From contig NZ_BBUL01000086.1 of the NCBI RefSeq assembly GCF_000953825.1, positions 1-64,000 on the forward strand: a stretch of 64,000 nt of DNA, read 5' to 3'. Positions 45,679-55,440 of this stretch are shown piece by piece. The notes beneath the pieces were generated by a model that ran no database searches, had not been told where the DNA came from, and saw nothing but the letters and a program-made list of their open reading frames with translations. Source of the stretch: Cellvibrio sp. OA-2007 (GTDB lineage Bacteria > Pseudomonadota > Gammaproteobacteria > Pseudomonadales > Cellvibrionaceae). Every line of letters begins with the position of its first letter. Positions within the stretch are counted from its first letter, which is position 1. The translations under genes were made by a program, and so were the position numbers.

Positions 45679-46292
45679 TGGGCGGCCTCCTGAGACTTGT
45701 AGCGATAGGTCTTCGCTAAAATTTTCATACTTAACGTTTTATTTTCTTTAGTTGCAGTAATGGAGAAATCATGCAATGTCACAATACGCGGCATTCCAGC
45801 AACACCACTCACAAAACCGCCCATGTCATGATAGCCCCCCTCCGCTGAAATACTGATCGGCACCTCAATGTAATATTCAGCCACAACATCAGGCTGAAAA
45901 TTAATATTGATATTAGTCAATCCGCTCTCACTACCACGAGTACCTATATCTTCTAAAAGTCCAGGCACTTCGGTTTTGGCAGGCAGGCGCGACAACAAGG
46001 AGTCAAATGTAACTTTCATCTCTTCCATTTGCGCCTTGTAGGCATCCAAATTCGCGGCTTCAAAACTGCGTTTTTCAAAAGTCCCCCGCAAGGTTTGCTC
46101 TTGTGCGACTGCAGCCTCAAGCTCTAAATTCAAATCACTAATTTTAAGATAGTAAGTACCCGCAAAAACCACCACTATTAACAACAAACAGACGAACGCT
46201 TTAGCAGGCCAAGGCCAAACACCTATTTTTTCAAAATCTATATCGTTTACATCAAATTCTTTAAGCTGCTCGAGGGTATCTTGAAATGACAT
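45675..46292 (-). CDS. pilO: Type IV pilus protein PilO
   Basis: 205 residues. Single N-terminal transmembrane helix (WPAKAFVCLLLIVVVFAGTYYL), then a coiled coil and a ferredoxin-like periplasmic domain. The LLSRLPAKTEVPGLLEDIGTRGSESGL motif is typical. It forms a dimer with PilN in the alignment complex. It starts directly after the pilN stop. Confidence 0.95.
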   Translation of the reverse strand: MSFQDTLEQLKEFDVNDIDFEKIGVWPWPAKAFVCLLLIVVVFAGTYYLKISDLNLELEAAVAQEQTLRGTFEKRSFEAANLDAYKAQMEEMKVTFDSLLSRLPAKTEVPGLLEDIGTRGSESGLTNININFQPDVVAEYYIEVPISISAEGGYHDMGGFVSGVAGMPRIVTLHDFSITATKENKTLSMKILAKTYRYKSQEAAQ

Positions 46293-46879
46293 CTATTTAA
46301 CCCCTCCTGTAGTTTTGGCCGGATCAATTGCGGGATCCACCGGTGCGGAAGTCTCTACCGTCATTTTAAATCTACTCGCATCCTCACCTTCCTCAGGTGC
46401 AGCATCGACTGAAATCAAGTTGTGTGACGCATACCAGTCTGAGGCTTCAAGATTGCGCAGAAAACTGGCTATCCGATTGTACGATTCAGCCACACCCACA
46501 ATAGTTACTACATTGCCTTTTCGCTCTGCTGAATTGATCCAAACACCATCAGGAATAGCTCGCGCAAGCTCATCGAAATACCGAACAATAACTGGACGAG
46601 TCCCCTCAAGATCGGTGATCACTTTGATGCGCGCCAATAAATCATCGCGAACTTTTTTAATCTCACTGATTTCTTTTACCTGTGCATCAAGCTTGGCAAT
46701 CTCCTGCTGAAGCAGCTGATTACGGGCATTTTGATTTTCAATAGCCGTCTGCACACTGGACACCCACACATAGGCTCCAAAGGCTGCCGCCAAACCAATC
46801 CCGACAATAACCCCTAGAAACTCTCGTTTCTTTTCTTGCCGATAAGCCTCGCGCCAGGGCAATAAGTTAATTTTGGCCA

Positions 46880-46880
<1 letters not shown>
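46293..46880 (-). CDS. pilN: Type IV pilus protein PilN
   Basis: 195 residues. The N-terminal cytoplasmic peptide MAKINLLPWREAYRQEKKREF binds PilM (INLLPWR is the invariant motif). A transmembrane helix is at about 23-42, then coiled coil and a ferredoxin-like domain. The C-terminal tail is low-complexity, rich in Pro and Asp. It overlaps the pilM stop by one base (TAATG). Confidence 0.96.
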
Positions 46881-47968
<1,088 letters not shown>

Positions 47969-48046
47969 TTAGACGTTGTTTATGTTATAGCACTTTAACT
48001 TAAGCCTGCAACAAACCGATGAATATGTAAACAGGCAAAAAGCCCG

Positions 48047-48052
48047 TATAAT
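48047..48052 (+). promoter_or_regulatory. Candidate -10 element of the PBP1A gene
   Basis: A perfect TATAAT at 48047-48052 lies 49 bases before the ATG at 48102, but no good -35 hexamer is seen 16-18 bases upstream, so the promoter is only partly supported. Confidence 0.4.
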
Positions 48053-48101
48053 GCCCGCCACCTGCGGCAACCGCGCTAACTCATTAATTCACATAGAAAA
48101 A

Positions 48102-50516
48102 ATGTTCAGTAAAAAATCCTTCTTCGGCACTATTTTCTGGCTGTTACTGGCCGGTTTCAGCGTTACTTTGGTGACATTCGCCGGGCTCTATCTTTATTTG
48201 AGCCCTAAATTGCCATCGGTTGATTCATTGAGGGAGGTTAAATTACAGACCCCTTTGAGAGTTTATTCAAGCGACGGCAAGTTAATAGGCGAATTTGGCG
48301 AACAGCGTCGCACTCCCCTTACCTACAACCAAATACCGCCCCTGTATATAAAAGCACTCCTCTCCGCCGAAGATGCAGAGTTCTTTGAGCATCATGGAGT
48401 TTCTCTAAAAGGCATGTTGCGCGCCGCATCACAAATTCTGAAGTCCGGCGCCATTCAATCTGGCGGAAGTACTATTACGCAACAGTTGGCGCGTGATTTC
48501 TTTCTCACTCGCAAGCAAGTCTTCTCACGCAAGTTTAACGAAATCCTCTTATCCATTGAAATTGAACGGAAATTTACCAAGGAGGAAATCCTTGAACTGT
48601 TCAACAACAAAATGTTCTTCGGCAACCGCGCCTATGGTTTGCAAGCAGCAGCCCAGATCTACTATGGCAAAGATATTGACCAGCTAAGTATCGCTCAATA
48701 CGCCATGATTGTAGGTGTATTGAAAGCGCCATCTGCCTATAACCCACTCGCCAATCTCAAGCGCGCCATGATTCGTCGCAATTGGATTATCGGCCGCATG
48801 TACGAACTAAAACACATAGACCAAGCCACATACGAGGCGGCAATCAACGAACCCAATACCGCTAGCTACCACGGCACCACCTTGGACGTACAAGCGCCCT
48901 ACATTTCAGAAATGGCACGGCAGGAAGTATTGGATCGGTTTGGCGACAAGACTTACTCCGAGGGTTACAAGGTTTACACCAGTGTCGATAGCGCCATGCA
49001 AGCGACTGCACAGGCCGCCGTACTCAAGGGATTGCTGAGCTACGATCAGCGCCACGGTTATCGCGGGCCAGAGCGGCACTTAAAACCCTCAGAGGATGCC
49101 GACCTCATCGACTGGCAAGATCAACTGCAAAACATTCCCACTCTCGGCGGTCAGGAACCTGCCGCGGTGGTAGATACACAAGCAAAATCACTGCGCGTAT
49201 TGATGAGCAATGGCGACTTTGTGGACCTTGGCTGGGAACAAGGCTTATCTGAGGTTCGCCCTTACTTGACCGAAGATAGCCGCGGCGCCACTTATAAATC
49301 AGTTACCGAATTTCTCAAACCTGGCGATGTAGTGCGCATCACCAAAGACAGCGATGATCAATGGCGCTTTAGTCAAGTGCCCGCGATTCAGGCCGCACTT
49401 GTGTCTCTCGACCCACTAGATGGCGCCATTCGCTCACTAGTCGGCGGCCTCGATTTCAATCAAAGCCATTACAACCGCGCGATTCAAGGTGCACGCCAGC
49501 CTGGCTCGAGCTTTAAACCGCTGATTTATACCGCCGCATTGGAAAATGGTTTCACTCCGGCATCAATCATTAACGATGCACCTATAGTGATTGAAAACAC
49601 CAGCACAGGGATCGCTTGGCGTCCGGAAAATGATGATGGTAAGTTTGTCGGCCCCATGCGCATGCGTCAGGCACTCTACCGCTCCCGCAACCTGGTATCG
49701 ATTCGTCTGTTGCGCAGCATTGGCATGCAAACCGCGCTCGACAGCCTCGCCCGTTTTGGCTTCAACCCCAAAGAGTTCCCGCGCGACCTAACCCTCGCGC
49801 TCGGCACCCATGCCCTCACCCCCATGCAAATGGCCACAGCATATGCAGCCTTCGCCAATGGTGGTTTTAAAGTTGACCCCTATCTGGTCACGCGCATTGA
49901 GGATAGCAAAGGCAATATTGTTTACGAGGCACGACCAAAGCGGGTATGCAAAGAATGCGAGTTTAATCAACTCAGCTATGCCGATGATGGCAGCCTGATA
50001 CCGGCAACCCCCAGCCTTGATAACAATGCGCGTGCGCCCCGTATTATTGATGCGCGCATCGCCTACCTGATCGATTCAATGCTGCGCGATGTGATCGACA
50101 AAGGCACTGGCCGACTAGCCAAACAGCTTGAACGCAATGACATTGCAGGTAAAACCGGCACCACCAACGGCCCGCGCGATAGCTGGTTTTCCGGCTACAA
50201 CCCCAATGTCGCAACCAGCGTTTGGGTAGGCTTTGATGCAAACACCCTGTTGGGGCGGAGAGAGTTCGGCAGCTCGGCAGCACTACCCATCTGGATCGAT
50301 TTTATGCGCACCGCACTGGAGGGAATTCCCGATAAATTGCCGCGCCAGCCAGAGGGGATAGTGACGGTGCGGATCAATCCGGATACCGGCAAACCCGCCA
50401 TGCCAGGCGATCCGGATGCGATTTTTGAAGTATTTTTAGGCGAAGATACAGGCCGCACTTCGGCTGCAGGCAATGAAAGCAGCGAGCAGGCGACCTTGCC
50501 GGAAGAGCTTTTCTAA
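48102..50516 (+). CDS. mrcA: Penicillin-binding protein 1A
   Basis: 804 residues, bifunctional class A PBP. Short cytoplasmic tail, transmembrane helix at about 8-32. Glycosyltransferase domain (about 55-225) has the catalytic Glu in LLSAEDAEFFEHHGVSLKGMLRAA and the GGSTITQQLARDFFL motif. An OB/ODD-like insert follows. The transpeptidase domain has the SxxK motif in RQPGSSFKPLIYTAA, the SxN motif in YRSRNLVSIRLL, and KTGT near 700 (AGKTGTTNGPRDSWF). The C-terminal tail is acidic. The Met at 48102 is followed directly by the basic tail and helix; 48051 would add 17 residues. pilM is divergent. Confidence 0.96.
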   Translation: MFSKKSFFGTIFWLLLAGFSVTLVTFAGLYLYLSPKLPSVDSLREVKLQTPLRVYSSDGKLIGEFGEQRRTPLTYNQIPPLYIKALLSAEDAEFFEHHGVSLKGMLRAASQILKSGAIQSGGSTITQQLARDFFLTRKQVFSRKFNEILLSIEIERKFTKEEILELFNNKMFFGNRAYGLQAAAQIYYGKDIDQLSIAQYAMIVGVLKAPSAYNPLANLKRAMIRRNWIIGRMYELKHIDQATYEAAINEPNTASYHGTTLDVQAPYISEMARQEVLDRFGDKTYSEGYKVYTSVDSAMQATAQAAVLKGLLSYDQRHGYRGPERHLKPSEDADLIDWQDQLQNIPTLGGQEPAAVVDTQAKSLRVLMSNGDFVDLGWEQGLSEVRPYLTEDSRGATYKSVTEFLKPGDVVRITKDSDDQWRFSQVPAIQAALVSLDPLDGAIRSLVGGLDFNQSHYNRAIQGARQPGSSFKPLIYTAALENGFTPASIINDAPIVIENTSTGIAWRPENDDGKFVGPMRMRQALYRSRNLVSIRLLRSIGMQTALDSLARFGFNPKEFPRDLTLALGTHALTPMQMATAYAAFANGGFKVDPYLVTRIEDSKGNIVYEARPKRVCKECEFNQLSYADDGSLIPATPSLDNNARAPRIIDARIAYLIDSMLRDVIDKGTGRLAKQLERNDIAGKTGTTNGPRDSWFSGYNPNVATSVWVGFDANTLLGRREFGSSAALPIWIDFMRTALEGIPDKLPRQPEGIVTVRINPDTGKPAMPGDPDAIFEVFLGEDTGRTSAAGNESSEQATLPEELF

Positions 50517-50521
50517 CCTTG

Positions 50522-51301
50522 TCATTCAGTGATTACCCTCATGGACGAGGGCGACCGCAGCTGCATCACCAGCGGCTTAAATTGCTGCGAACGCTTCGAC
50601 TTTTGCGCACTAATCCAACCGCGCACTTCAATCTTTTGCCCTTTCAACGCGAGCCAATCCTGCTTACGGTAACTCAATAGAGGCCAGTCTTTTTTGGCGA
50701 CTCGCAACACCAGCTTGCCATCCAACTCCAGCCACACCGCAGAGTTGATATCCACCTTAGCGACACGCCCACTCACCAGCCGAAAACCAGTTTCATCGCC
50801 GCGCATGGAGGTGCTTGGCAGCGGCTGCCAATAGGGGTCGCGCCACATGCCCAGATGTTTTTTACGCGCGCCCGACTCAATTGCCGCTAGGCATTTTGCC
50901 TGTGCGGTATTAGGCGGCACCGCGACTTGCATCGCCATCCCGTTGCGCACCTGCTCTGCCCCCAAACTGCGGCCACTGCCATCGTATACATGCGCCAGCA
51001 AACGACCGTAGTGATCGCGCCGTTCTTGCTCAAAGCCCAAGCGCACACGGCCTTTAGCGCGCTCGATAAACGCCTGCGCCACTGCGCGGGATTCTCGCCC
51101 GAGCGGCTGGCCAGCATTTTTGCCGTGAGTGATTTCCGGTGCATTCACCCCGAGAATGCGTACCGAGCGGCCATCTTGCAGCTTCAATGTGTCGCCGTCA
51201 GATACACGCACCACCTGCAGCAACTCACCGGACGAAGAGCCGCATTCAGCAACAACAGAAACGGAAAATAACAGGCATAAAAAAACGCCGGAAATCTTCA
51301 T
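50522..51301 (-). CDS. Exported staphylococcal-nuclease-like protein
   Basis: 259 residues. Signal peptide ending VSVVA before Glu-Cys. The thermonuclease domain (about 25-145) shows the calcium-binding Asp in VSDGDTLKLQDGRSVRILGVNAPEI and the catalytic Arg and Glu in the RESRAVAQAF and GFEQERRDHYGRLLAHVY stretches. A second OB-like domain of about 80 residues follows and is unrelated to the nuclease. The start is hard to place: the only signal-peptide start is ATG 51301, which lies inside the rpmE terminator stem-loop. In Pseudomonas the neighbour of rpmE is likewise a nuclease. It is convergent with PBP1A, with 5 bases between stops. Confidence 0.85.
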   Translation of the reverse strand: MKISGVFLCLLFSVSVVAECGSSSGELLQVVRVSDGDTLKLQDGRSVRILGVNAPEITHGKNAGQPLGRESRAVAQAFIERAKGRVRLGFEQERRDHYGRLLAHVYDGSGRSLGAEQVRNGMAMQVAVPPNTAQAKCLAAIESGARKKHLGMWRDPYWQPLPSTSMRGDETGFRLVSGRVAKVDINSAVWLELDGKLVLRVAKKDWPLLSYRKQDWLALKGQKIEVRGWISAQKSKRSQQFKPLVMQLRSPSSMRVITE

Positions 51302-51314
51302 TTCCGGCGTTTTT
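51281..51314 (-). terminator. rpmE terminator overlapping the nuclease start
   Basis: AAAAACGCCGGAAAT (51281-51295) and ATTTCCGGCGTTTTT (51300-51314) pair perfectly around CTTC, with further A (T on the minus strand) below 51281. The nuclease ATG (51301-51299) falls in the stem and loop. Confidence 0.88.
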
Positions 51315-51347
51315 ACTAGCGCAGCTAGCAGAGTGCGATACAAGAAA

Positions 51348-51572
51348 TTAGTCTTTCTTGGCACCAGCGATACGGCTGCCGAAACGCTTGGTGAAGCGGT
51401 CGATACGGCCACCGGTATCAACTACTTTTTGCTTGCCGGTGTAGAACGGGTGGCAAGAACCGCATACGTCAACGTGCAAAGGCTTGCCCATGGTTGAACG
51501 AGTGTTAAAAGTGTTACCGCAGCTGCAAGTTACTGCGATCTCAACGTAATTTGGATGGATATCTGCTTTCAT
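51348..51572 (-). CDS. rpmE: 50S ribosomal protein L31
   Basis: 74 residues, starting [29 protein letters not shown]. Two Cys pairs (CSCG and CGSC of [15 protein letters not shown]) form the zinc-binding type (C+), the main form replaced by a zinc-free paralogue under zinc starvation. The ATG at 51572 is chosen; the frame is open 18 residues further without support. It is divergent from priA. It ends in a strong terminator that also covers the start of the nuclease gene. Confidence 0.96.
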   Translation of the reverse strand: MKADIHPNYVEIAVTCSCGNTFNTRSTMGKPLHVDVCGSCHPFYTGKQKVVDTGGRIDRFTKRFGSRIAGAKKD

Positions 51573-51820
51573 GATGATTGCCTTGTGTGATCTGCGCCGC
51601 CACCCGGTCGTTGCCGAGCACCGCACATAGGTTTAAAAAACGGCTGTTTTTAGGGAGCGGGGATACTACCAGAAAACCATATCTGCGCAACTGAAAACAG
51701 CAGTTTAGCCCAAAAAATCACCAGCCCACCTTGCTCGTAGCTACCACAAGACTCCTTTAACCTACGAAGCTCAGATCGATTAGGTTATTCTGCCCGCCTC
51801 GTTTGGCGACTATCGACCCC

Positions 51821-54046
51821 ATGACATCAACCACATCGACAGAATTCCTGCTGCTGGAAATCGCACTGCCAGTGCCGCTAAGGCGCTGCTTCGACTATTT
51901 ATTGCCGGCGGATGTTAGCGTCGATGAACTGCAGCCCGGCGTATTGATACGGGTGCCCTTTGGCCGTCAGGAGTTGATTGGTGTGCTGCTCAGGGTGAAA
52001 ACCGAAACCGTGCAGGAGCCTGCTAAATTGCGTGCAGCCTTGGCGATTATCGACTCGCACCCCGCGCTCGATAGCGAATTGCTCGACCTCTGCCTCTGGG
52101 CCGCTGACTACTACCAATGCGCCCCCGGTGAAGCCCTGCAAACCGCACTGCCCGCACTGTTGCGCCAAGGTGAACCGGCGCAACTGCGCGGCGAGCCAGT
52201 ATTTCGCCTCACCACTGAGGGTAAAGGTTTGCCCGAGGGCGCACTTAAACGCTCCCCCAAACAGGCGGCCTTACTCGCCGCACTGCAAACCCGCCATCAG
52301 CTCAACCGCGCCGATCTCGACCTGCTCGACATTCCGCGCAGCATCGCCAAAACCCTGATCGATAAAGGTCTGGTTCGCATCGATGAAGTCACCCCAGTGC
52401 CGGCACCGCTGCCCGCACAACTATTGGGTGAACAGCCGTTAGTACTGAGCGATGAGCAGCACAACGCATTTGCGCAGATCGACTACCACCACTTTAAAAC
52501 CTACCTGCTCGATGGCGCTACCGGCAGCGGCAAAACCGAAATCTACCTGCAAGCCATTGAACAAACCCTCAAGCAGGGCAAACAAGCCTTGGTACTGGTG
52601 CCAGAAATCGGCTTGACCCCACAAACCCTTGAGCGCTTCCAACGCCGCTTTAATTTGCCGATTGTCGCCCTGCACTCCGGCCTCAATGACCGCGAGCGGC
52701 TGGACGCTTGGCTGCAAGCGCGCGACGGTATAGCACGCATTATCATCGGCACCCGCTCGGCGCTGTTTACGCCGCTAAAAGAACCGGGCATTTTGATTAT
52801 CGATGAAGAGCACGACGGCTCCTTTAAACAGCAGGATGGCTTTCGCTATTCCGCACGGGATCTCGCTGCGGTACGCGCCCATCGCCTCGGGATTCCACTG
52901 ATCCTCGGCTCCGCCACACCGTCGCTGGAAACCTTGCACAACGCCATCCAAGGTCGCTACCAATATCTGCGCCTGAAAGCGCGCGCGGGCAAGGCCAAAC
53001 CACCTGAAATCCAACTGCTCGATATTCGCGGCGAAATCCTGCACGAAGGTTTTGCGCAAGCCAGTATCGATGCGATTGGCGATACCCTCGACAAAGGCAA
53101 TCAGGTGTTGGTTTTCCTTAATCGCCGCGGTTACGCACCCACACTGGAATGTCACGATTGCGGCTGGCTGGCGAATTGCAACCACTGCGATGCACGCATG
53201 ACCGTGCACCAGACCCCGCGCCATTTGCACTGCCACCACTGTGATCACCAGCGCGGTATTCCCAAGCGCTGCCCCAGTTGCAACAGCAGCAGAATCCAGC
53301 CCATTGGCCAGGGCACCGAGCGCAGCGAAGTAGTGCTGCAACAACTGTTTCCCACCCAGAAAGTGATCCGCGTCGACCGCGATTCCACCCGCAACAAAAA
53401 CGCGATGCAGAAGTTATTGGTTGATGTGCACTCCGGCGACCCCTGCATTCTGGTCGGCACCCAAATGCTCGCCAAGGGTCATCACTTTGCCGATGTCACA
53501 CTGGTGGTGATTATCGATGCCGATGCTGGCCTATTCAGCACCGACTTTCGTGGCGCCGAGCGCATGGGGCAGTTGTTGTTGCAAGTCGCTGGGCGCGCTG
53601 GGCGCGAAGAAAAAAATGGCCGCGTGATTTTGCAGAGCCACCACACCGATCACCCGCTGGTGCAAACGCTGGTGCAGCAGGGTTATCACGCACTAGCAGA
53701 TTTGATTCTGCATGAACGCCAAATTACCCAGCTGCCGCCCTATCGCCACTTGGCACTGCTTCGCGCCGAGAGCAAACAAGCCATAGCCGCTGTGGATTTT
53801 TTACAAGTCGCACGACAAATGGCCGAACAACTACAAGCGCCGCAACCCTTCTTTAGTTACCTAGGGCCACTGCCGGCGATGATGGAAAAACGCGGTGACC
53901 GCTTTCGCTACCAATTACAAATCAACAGCGCACATCGCAAACCCTTGCAACAGTTGCTCAGCCAACTTGCCTTGCAACTAGAGGCATCGCCGCTCGCCAA
54001 ACGGGTGCGCTGGTCGATTGATGTTGATCCGCAGGAGATGGGCTAG
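51821..54046 (+). CDS. priA: Primosomal helicase PriA
   Basis: 741 residues. 3'-5' DNA helicase that restarts stalled replication forks. The N-terminal 3'-BD domain is LLLEIALPVPLRRCFDYLLPA. Walker A is DGATGSGKTEIYLQAIE near 235, the DEEH box (LIIDEEHDGSFKQQD) and motif VI GRAGREEKNGRVI. The eight-cysteine zinc site is CHDCGWLANCNHCDARMTVHQ, then HCHHC and CPSC. The ATG at 51821 gives the normal N-terminus; a TTG at 51803 is possible. rpmE is divergent. The usual argS between priA and ftsN is absent. Confidence 0.96.
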   Translation: MTSTTSTEFLLLEIALPVPLRRCFDYLLPADVSVDELQPGVLIRVPFGRQELIGVLLRVKTETVQEPAKLRAALAIIDSHPALDSELLDLCLWAADYYQCAPGEALQTALPALLRQGEPAQLRGEPVFRLTTEGKGLPEGALKRSPKQAALLAALQTRHQLNRADLDLLDIPRSIAKTLIDKGLVRIDEVTPVPAPLPAQLLGEQPLVLSDEQHNAFAQIDYHHFKTYLLDGATGSGKTEIYLQAIEQTLKQGKQALVLVPEIGLTPQTLERFQRRFNLPIVALHSGLNDRERLDAWLQARDGIARIIIGTRSALFTPLKEPGILIIDEEHDGSFKQQDGFRYSARDLAAVRAHRLGIPLILGSATPSLETLHNAIQGRYQYLRLKARAGKAKPPEIQLLDIRGEILHEGFAQASIDAIGDTLDKGNQVLVFLNRRGYAPTLECHDCGWLANCNHCDARMTVHQTPRHLHCHHCDHQRGIPKRCPSCNSSRIQPIGQGTERSEVVLQQLFPTQKVIRVDRDSTRNKNAMQKLLVDVHSGDPCILVGTQMLAKGHHFADVTLVVIIDADAGLFSTDFRGAERMGQLLLQVAGRAGREEKNGRVILQSHHTDHPLVQTLVQQGYHALADLILHERQITQLPPYRHLALLRAESKQAIAAVDFLQVARQMAEQLQAPQPFFSYLGPLPAMMEKRGDRFRYQLQINSAHRKPLQQLLSQLALQLEASPLAKRVRWSIDVDPQEMG

Positions 54047-54121
54047 GTCGCGCGCTTAGTGACTCACCTGCGCAATCCCTTTACAATCGCGCCCTCGATG
54101 TAACCCAAAAAAGCCAATCCC

Positions 54122-54667
54122 ATGAGTAGAGATTTCGCCAAAAAAGGCCGCGCCCCCGCGCGCCGCACGTCATCCAACAATGCCCCCACGCCGCCTTGGC
54201 TGTGGTTTGCTGCAGGTTTGGTCTTGGGTGCTTTTGCGGCCAGCCTCTATTTCATTAAAAACCCGGTGACTGCTCCGGCGCCCAAAGAAGAACCCAAACC
54301 CAAAGTCGTCGATAACAAAACCCCTAAACCGCGTTTTGATTTCTACAAATTACTGCAAGAAAGCGAGACGATTGTTCCGGCCAGCGAAACAATTAACGAA
54401 GAAAAACCGGCACAGGAACAAACTACCGAATATATCCTGCAGGTGGGATCTTTCCCGCGTTCAGAAGATGCCGACAAATTGCGCGCGCAATTAATTCTGC
54501 TCAACCTCGACGCCAATATCGAGAAAGTGGAAATTCGCAAAGGCGAAATTTGGCACCGTGTAGTAGTGGGTCCGTTCAAAACCCAAAACCAACTCACCAG
54601 CGCGCGCTCGCAGCTGGTTAAAAACGAATACAACGCGCTGGTACTCAAACGCGCCAAAACCAAATAA
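54122..54667 (+). CDS. ftsN: FtsN-like SPOR-domain division protein
   Basis: 181 residues. Short cytoplasmic tail MSRDFAKKGRAPARRTSSN, one transmembrane helix (PWLWFAAGLVLGAFAASLYFI, about 24-45), a charged Pro/Lys-rich linker, and a C-terminal SPOR domain (about 107-177: YILQVGSFPRSEDADKLRAQLIL ... WHRVVVGPFKTQNQLTSARSQL). It triggers septal constriction by binding denuded glycan. Position before hslV matches Pseudomonas and E. coli. It is a small FtsN, and the weakly conserved helical E region cannot be confirmed from sequence. Confidence 0.85.
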   Translation: MSRDFAKKGRAPARRTSSNNAPTPPWLWFAAGLVLGAFAASLYFIKNPVTAPAPKEEPKPKVVDNKTPKPRFDFYKLLQESETIVPASETINEEKPAQEQTTEYILQVGSFPRSEDADKLRAQLILLNLDANIEKVEIRKGEIWHRVVVGPFKTQNQLTSARSQLVKNEYNALVLKRAKTK

Positions 54668-54753
54668 GCCCCTTCCCTCAGCCCGCGCCTTGAAAAAGGC
54701 GCGCGCGCCCCCACTTTTCTGGCTTCTCCGAAGTAAATTTAGAAGGAAGTCCA

Positions 54754-55278
54754 GTGACAACAATTCTCTCTGTGCGCCGCGATGGGCAAGTCGTGATTGG
54801 CGGCGATGGCCAGGTATCCCTCGGCAATACCGTGATGAAAGGCAATGCACGCAAAGTTCGCCGCCTCTACAAAAATCAAGTCATCGCCGGATTTGCCGGT
54901 GGCACTGCCGATGCCTTCACCCTCTTCGAGCGTTTTGAAGCCAAACTCGAAGCCCACAATGGCCAACTCACCCGCGCGGCAGTTGAACTCGCCAAAGAGT
55001 GGCGAACGGATCGCAGCCTGCGGCGATTGGAGGCGCTGCTCGCGGTGGCCGACAAAGAAGCTTCGTTAATCATTACCGGCAATGGCGATGTGATTCAGCC
55101 GGAAGACGATTTAATCGCAATCGGCTCCGGCGGCAACTATGCCCAAGCCGCCGCGCGCGCGCTGCTGGAAAACACCCAATTAGATGCGCGCAGCATTGTG
55201 GAAAAGGGTTTGAAAATCGCGGGCGATATCTGCGTATTTACCAACCAATCCCACACGATTGAAACACTGGAATATTGA
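54754..55278 (+). CDS. hslV: ATP-dependent protease subunit HslV
   Basis: 174 residues. Catalytic Thr exposed as residue 1 after Met removal ([11 protein letters not shown]). [24 protein letters not shown] and [16 protein letters not shown] are characteristic. It forms the double-hexamer peptidase with HslU. The start is GTG at 54754 with GAAGGAA about 8 bases upstream. A 162-base gap with an inverted repeat separates it from hslU, although the two genes usually adjoin. Confidence 0.97.
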   Translation: MTTILSVRRDGQVVIGGDGQVSLGNTVMKGNARKVRRLYKNQVIAGFAGGTADAFTLFERFEAKLEAHNGQLTRAAVELAKEWRTDRSLRRLEALLAVADKEASLIITGNGDVIQPEDDLIAIGSGGNYAQAAARALLENTQLDARSIVEKGLKIAGDICVFTNQSHTIETLEY

Positions 55279-55286
55279 AATTAAAG

Positions 55287-55371
55287 AGGGAATCGTCATA
55301 CCCGCTTGCGGGTATCCATAGGTCTTAAATTCAACAGCTGGATCCCCGCTACGCGAGGATGACGACTCCCC
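55287..55371. repeat. REP-like inverted repeat between hslV and hslU
   Basis: Arms at about 55287-55318 and 55341-55371 are imperfectly complementary over about 30 bases. The left arm itself contains the perfect hairpin ATACCCGC-TT-GCGGGTAT. The core resembles the GTCAT-CCCGC/GCGGG-ATCC repeats widely dispersed in proteobacterial intergenic DNA. Confidence 0.7.
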
Positions 55372-55440
55372 TATAAAAAAACACACCGAATTAATACGCA
55401 ATAATTGCCATTACACCTACATTATTTTTAAGAGTTTTAT

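Noticed and set aside
52775-53344. Minus-strand open frame over priA
   Set aside because: Shadow of a conserved helicase; no ribosome binding site and no family match.
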